17,111 nucleotides of DNA, taken from assembly GCA_964017145.1 (NCBI GenBank), contig CAXHKQ010000130.1, positions 1 through 17,111 on the forward strand, in the 5' to 3' direction. Source of the DNA: Agrocybe praecox. Lineage: Eukaryota > Basidiomycota > Agaricomycetes > Agaricales > Agrocybaceae. Every line of letters starts with the position of its first letter. The stretch's first letter is position 1. Below the pieces are notes generated by a model. It ran no database searches, was not told the origin of the DNA, and worked only from the letters and a program-made list of their open reading frames with translations. A program made the translations under genes and the position numbers. Of this stretch, positions 17,106-17,111 are shown piece by piece.

Positions 17106-17111
17106 GTTTAT

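Larger units (their letters stand above)
10521..17111 (+). mobile_element. CACTA/EnSpm (CMC)-like DNA transposon, boundaries open
   Basis: One + strand unit contains a tandem-repeat leader (10800-12688), an intact D-D-E transposase (12696-14774), a four-exon DUF4806-type gene (14982-16535) and right-hand repeats (16973-17105). Two coding genes plus subterminal repeats fit the En/Spm plan of a catalytic protein and a second, DNA-binding-type protein. The left limit is arbitrary, as no CACTA-like terminus or target duplication was found; the right terminus lies outside the window. Both genes are free of stops and shifts, so the copy may be autonomous or only recently silenced. Confidence 0.6.

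Overview
The window is eukaryotic and almost certainly insect. Coding exons are GC-rich with GT-AG introns and sit in AT-rich spacer full of DNA-transposon remnants (hAT, mariner, a foldback element) and a gypsy-type solo LTR. A dipteran is my best guess; no species can be named from the sequence alone.

Positions 1-5740 hold the 3' part of a DNA topoisomerase II gene (Top2, + strand): four exons from the end of the TOPRIM/start of the DNA-cleavage core through the catalytic tyrosine, C-gate coiled coil and acidic/basic C-terminal tail, then a 3' UTR with AATAAA. The protein is recognisable throughout but is interrupted by five single-base length changes, all in short homopolymer runs. This suggests consensus errors, or a recently dead copy.

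Positions 5741-10232 have no host gene that I can support. They are layered transposon debris: a 198-bp solo LTR with a 4-bp target duplication; two nested hAT-type non-autonomous elements, the inner with a perfect 8-bp target duplication; an ~840-bp foldback element; and a decayed mariner transposase on the - strand.

From somewhere before 10680 to beyond the right edge lies the most interesting object: an apparently intact two-gene DNA transposon of CACTA/EnSpm (CMC) type. Its left part is a GC-rich tandem array of a 255-bp unit. Each unit is a 177-bp exon-like block plus a 78-bp block with perfect splice-site consensus, so it looks like an exon-intron pair amplified in tandem. The spliced form of this leader has no ATG until the transposase start at 12696. 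Next come an intact 692-codon transposase with a D-D-E arrangement, CxxC and LDYLH motifs, and a four-exon gene for a DUF4806-type protein. A good splice donor lies just before the transposase ATG and a good acceptor touches the DUF4806 ATG. One promoter could therefore make both proteins by alternative splicing, with the transposase inside an intron, as in maize En/Spm. The right side ends in AT-rich microsatellites and copies of an ATTACCGGTTCGCGTTAT motif that look like subterminal transposase-binding repeats. Neither end of the element could be fixed.
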